From an uncultured bacterium (GTDB lineage Bacteria > Actinomycetota > Coriobacteriia > Coriobacteriales > Coriobacteriaceae), in contig CAJMOP010000104.1 in assembly GCA_905215115.1 (NCBI GenBank), positions 1 through 7,017 on the forward strand: a stretch of 7,017 bases of DNA. Reading direction: 5' to 3'. Position numbers and translations under genes: made by a program. Each line of letters opens with the position of its first letter. The stretch's first letter is position 1. Below, piece after piece: positions 5,990 through 7,017 of the stretch. Below the pieces are notes generated by a model. That model ran no database searches, was not told the origin of the DNA, and was given only the letters and a program-made list of their open reading frames with translations.

Positions 5990-7017
5990 TTACAGCTCGT
6001 ACAGCGTGGTGAACTTGTCCTGCAGGTAGCTGCAGTAGTAGCGGGCGTCAAAGGCCATGCCGCAGGCGCCCTTGATGAGTTCCGGCGCGTCTTTGGCGCG
6101 GCCCCACTGCCAAATGTGCTCGCCCAGCCAGGTGCGGACGGGTGCCAGGTCGCCGCTCGCACAGGCGCCATTGAGGTCGACACCGTCGCGGCACATGGCC
6201 GGCACAAACATGGCATCGTAGGCGCTACCCAGCGCATACGTGGGGAAGTAGCCAAACGAGCCGCCGCTCCAGTGCGTATCCTGCAGACAGCCGCGCGTGT
6301 CGTCAGGAACGGGAATGCCCAGGTATTCGTCCATAAAGCGGTTCCAAAGCGCGGGGATATCCTTGGCCGTGGCCTCGCCGGCAAACAGCATACGCTCGAT
6401 CTGGTAGCGCACCATAATATGCAGCGGGTAGGTGAGCTCGTCGGCCTCGGTGCGGATCAACGATGGCTGCGCGATGTTCACGGCGCGGTAGAGCGTGTCC
6501 TCGTCAACGTCGCCGTAGACCTCGGGCGCGTGGCGGCGCAGTACCTCAAGCAGCGGGCCCATAAAGGCGCGGCTGCGGCCCACGGTGTTCTCGAAAAAGC
6601 GGCTCTGGCTCTCGTGGATGCCCATGGAGGTGCCACCTTCAAGACAGGTGCGCGCATAGGCAGGATTGACGCCCAGCTCGTACATGGCGTGGCCCGCCTC
6701 GTGGATGATGCTGTAGACGTTGGAGATGCAGTCGTCCTCGTAGATGTGCGTCGCGATGCGCGCGTCGCCCACGGCAAAGCCCTCGCTAAACGGGTGCTCG
6801 GTAAAGGCAAGCGTGGTGTCGTTCAGGTCCAGGCCGACGAGCTTCATAAGGTCGAAGCTCATGGCGCGCTGGGCGGCCTCGGGCACGCGGGCGTGCAAAA
6901 AGTCGGCAGCGGGCTGCTGGCCGCGCTCGCCGATGGCGTGCACGAGCGGCACGACCGTCGCCTTGACCTCATCGCAAAACGCGTCGAAGCTCTTGGTGGA
7001 AAGGCCGCGCTCGTACT
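5990..7017 (-). CDS. M32 (Taq-type) metallocarboxypeptidase, C-terminal part
   Basis: M32 enzymes are zinc- or cobalt-dependent, probably cytoplasmic carboxypeptidases that trim C-terminal residues from peptides. The minus-strand frame is open from the window edge (first full codon 7015-7013) to a TAA at 5992-5990, giving 341 residues. Family members have about 500, so roughly 160 N-terminal residues lie outside. The zinc motif HEAGH has its two His codons at 6703-6701 and 6691-6689. The third ligand Glu, in GIHESQSRFFEN, has its codon at 6613-6611, 30 residues after the first His, the spacing known for M32. Other hallmarks are EHPFSEGFAVGDARIAT before the zinc site, DELTYPLHIMVRYQIER, and DTHWSGGSFGYFPTYALG near the end. 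All expected catalytic features in the visible part are intact. The gene converges on glmM, and its promoter is outside the window. A GTG at 6952 is internal, since the homologous frame continues upstream of it. Confidence 0.95.
   Translation of the reverse strand, partial: YERGLSTKSFDAFCDEVKATVVPLVHAIGERGQQPAADFLHARVPEAAQRAMSFDLMKLVGLDLNDTTLAFTEHPFSEGFAVGDARIATHIYEDDCISNVYSIIHEAGHAMYELGVNPAYARTCLEGGTSMGIHESQSRFFENTVGRSRAFMGPLLEVLRRHAPEVYGDVDEDTLYRAVNIAQPSLIRTEADELTYPLHIMVRYQIERMLFAGEATAKDIPALWNRFMDEYLGIPVPDDTRGCLQDTHWSGGSFGYFPTYALGSAYDAMFVPAMCRDGVDLNGACASGDLAPVRTWLGEHIWQWGRAKDAPELIKGACGMAFDARYYCSYLQDKFTTLYEL

Overview
The window is a GC-rich bacterial chromosomal segment. It reads most like a Coriobacteriia (Collinsella-like) actinobacterium. 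That assignment is inference from strong G/C preference at third codon positions, the near absence of TTA, CTA and TCA codons in the long genes, a SipW/ER-type signal peptidase, a DUF4012 surface protein and a GlmM beginning with the FGTDGFRG variant seen in gut Firmicutes and Coriobacteriia. No marker gene settles it.

Layout. Positions 1-117 hold the acidic C-terminal end of an unidentified gene, which overlaps the start of a SipW-type signal peptidase I gene (114-821). A 125-base gap with a small hairpin follows, then an EamA/DMT-family ten-helix transporter (947-1969). A roughly 150-base, locally AT-richer gap (1970-2118) probably carries the promoter of a two-gene unit: a 776-residue single-pass DUF4012 surface protein (2119-4449) and, three bases later, the phosphoglucosamine mutase gene glmM (4453-5784). 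On the minus strand, running toward glmM, is the C-terminal two thirds of an M32 (Taq-type) metallocarboxypeptidase (5990-7017, continuing past the window end).

How they fit. GlmM makes glucosamine-1-phosphate for UDP-GlcNAc and hence peptidoglycan and surface glycans. The DUF4012 protein is anchored in the same envelope, so the pair looks like a cell-envelope unit, although the DUF4012 function is unknown. The signal peptidase is also an envelope-biogenesis gene but is a separate unit. The transporter and carboxypeptidase look like ordinary independent genes.

The least expected structure is not a gene. The 206-base gap between the convergent glmM and M32 genes holds a dense series of inverted repeats: a 13-pair hairpin overlapping the glmM stop codon, a 99-base nested palindrome with three sets of arms centred almost exactly on a terminator-like hairpin, and a third bulged hairpin. 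It could be an elaborate shared terminator, a dispersed palindromic repeat, or a structured RNA. No defence system, mobile element with a transposase, CRISPR array, tRNA or rRNA was seen.
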